From NCBI GenBank assembly GCA_900549195.1, contig URNK01000027.1, forward strand, positions 1-14,262: a DNA stretch of 14,262 nucleotides. Direction: 5' to 3'. The translations under genes were made by a program, and so were the position numbers. This document shows, piece after piece, positions 13,331-14,262 of this stretch. How positions within the stretch are numbered: the stretch's first letter is position 1; each line of letters starts with the position of its first letter. Below the pieces are notes generated by a model. It was not told the origin of the DNA. It did no database searches and saw only the letters and a program-made list of their open reading frames with translations. This DNA is from an uncultured Collinsella sp. Lineage in GTDB: Bacteria; Actinomycetota; Coriobacteriia; Coriobacteriales; Coriobacteriaceae.

Positions 13331-14184
13331 CTAGCCGCGGACCTCGCCGTTTACGCCCTTGCACACCTTGGTGACGATCTTCTGGTGCGCCTTCTCAACC
13401 TCTTCGCTGGTGAGCGTGTGGTCGTCGGAGCGATACGTAAGCGCAAAGGCCATGGACTTCTTGCCCGCTCCGATGCGGATGGGATCGCGGTAGACGTCGA
13501 ACAGGCGCACGCCCTCGAGCAGCTTGCCGCCGGCGCTGGTAATGCGGCGCTCAAGATCCTCGCAGGTCACGGTGTTGTCGACCACGATAGCAAGGTCATG
13601 CTCAACAGCCGGGTACTGCGAGAACTCGCGATAGTTCTCCTGGTTGCGGGCGCCCTTAATCAGCTTGTCCAGGTCGAGCTCAAAGGCAACGACGACCTCG
13701 TCGATGCCCATCGCCTCGCGCGCCTCAGGGTGAATCTCGCCGACCCAGCCCAGCACAGTGCCGCCGGACAGAACCTCGGCGGCGCGACCCGGCTGCAAGA
13801 AAGCGTAGCCCTCGCCCTCGACGGGACGGAAGCGAACCTTCTCGATGCGCAGCTGGGCGAGCAGCTCCTCGACGATGCCCTTGCCAAAGAAGAAGCGCAG
13901 TTTGCGGTACTTCATGCTCCAGGACTGCTCGCTCCACTGACCCGAGAGCACACCCGCCACGGACTTGGTCTCCTTGGGCAGGCTGGCGTTCTCGCGGCCA
14001 TGGAACAGGCTGCCGACCTCGTACAGGTGCACGTTGGGCGTACCGTGCGCCTCGTTATAGGCAACGGACTGCAGTAGGCCCGGCAGCAGCGAACGACGCA
14101 TCTCGGTCTGCTCGGCCACCAGCGGGTTCATGAGCACCACGGGGCAGCCGCGGCCCTCGGTGGACATGCCGATCTTCTCCAGGT
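13331..14184 (-). CDS. pheT: Phenylalanyl-tRNA synthetase beta subunit, C-terminal part
   Basis: The C-terminal 284 residues of PheT, which with PheS charges tRNA-Phe. The frame is open to the adapter junction, starting LEKIGMSTEGRG, so the start codon and roughly 500 N-terminal residues (full-length PheT is about 800) lie outside. Visible parts: the catalytic-like core segment MNPLVAEQTEMRRSLLPGLL near the start, LYEVGSLF and GWVGEIHP, then the C-terminal anticodon-binding (FDX-ACB) domain over about the last 95 residues: SQYPAVEHDLAIVVD, LFDVYRDPIRIGAGKKSMAF and TLTSEEVEKAHQKIV. pheS is expected just upstream of pheT, beyond the contig end. Confidence 0.95.
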
Positions 14185-14262
14185 CTGTCTCTTATACACA
14201 TCTGACGCAGCCGACGACTCCTTACGTGTAGATCTCGGTGGTCGCCGTATCATTAAAAAAAA
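14185..14262. other. Illumina Nextera P5-side adapter plus poly-A read-through (library artefact)
   Basis: 14185-14203 is the reverse-complement Tn5 mosaic end (ctgtctcttatacacatct), followed by the P5-side read primer site with one T-to-A error (gacgcagccgacga), the index ctccttac at 14218-14225 (i5 GTAAGGAG, which I recall as S505), the P5 oligo complement to 14254, and eight A residues at 14255-14262 typical of reading past the end of a short fragment. Not genome sequence. Confidence 0.97.

Noticed and set aside
48..14184. CRISPR arrays, tRNA or rRNA genes, insertion sequences
   Set aside because: No regularly spaced direct repeats, no tRNA- or rRNA-like sequence and no transposase were found on reading both strands.

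Overview
The window is one assembled contig of bacterial DNA, insert 48..14184, with untrimmed Illumina Nextera library adapters at both ends (1..47 and 14185..14262). High GC, gene content (Tad-pilus genes, an ECF-type CbiMQO metal transporter, an AbiEi/DUF559-like protein) and the overall style of the proteins suggest a gut actinobacterium of the class Coriobacteriia, probably Collinsella or a close relative. That assignment is inference from protein style and was not tested by a search.

Layout. 48..1683, minus: the 3' part of a Tad/Flp pilus operon, cpaB followed by a cpaE/tadZ-like ATPase that runs off the contig and carries an apparent one-base frameshift near its 5' end. 1884..3120, minus: rsgA, a ribosome-assembly GTPase, with its own terminator. 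3165..6042, minus: an 893-residue P2-type Ca2+ ATPase, followed by a large palindromic element and a terminator. 6043..6483: a divergent intergenic region. On the ATPase side it encodes a strikingly structured leader, with two hairpins whose loops are complementary over 7 nt and one of which hides the Shine-Dalgarno sequence. On the other side it holds the promoter of pyk. 6484..8009, plus: pyruvate kinase and a strong terminator. 8010..8366: an AT-richer spacer with a 19-nt inverted repeat flanking a probable promoter. 8367..9440, plus: an orphan protein combining an AbiEi-like region with a Vsr/DUF559-like nuclease region. 9437..10285, minus: a zinc-dependent phospholipase C-like cytosolic protein whose stop codon overlaps that of the preceding gene. 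10366..13082, minus: cbiM-cbiQ-cbiO, preceded by a good promoter and a 28-nt inverted repeat with NikR-operator geometry, which makes nickel at least as likely a substrate as cobalt. 13331..14184, minus: the C-terminal part of pheT and its terminator.

Most genes are ordinary core or transport functions in separate short transcription units. The elements most worth following up are the ATPase leader RNA, the NikR-like operator, the orphan AbiEi/DUF559-like gene with its inverted repeat, and the palindromic element at 3262..3349.
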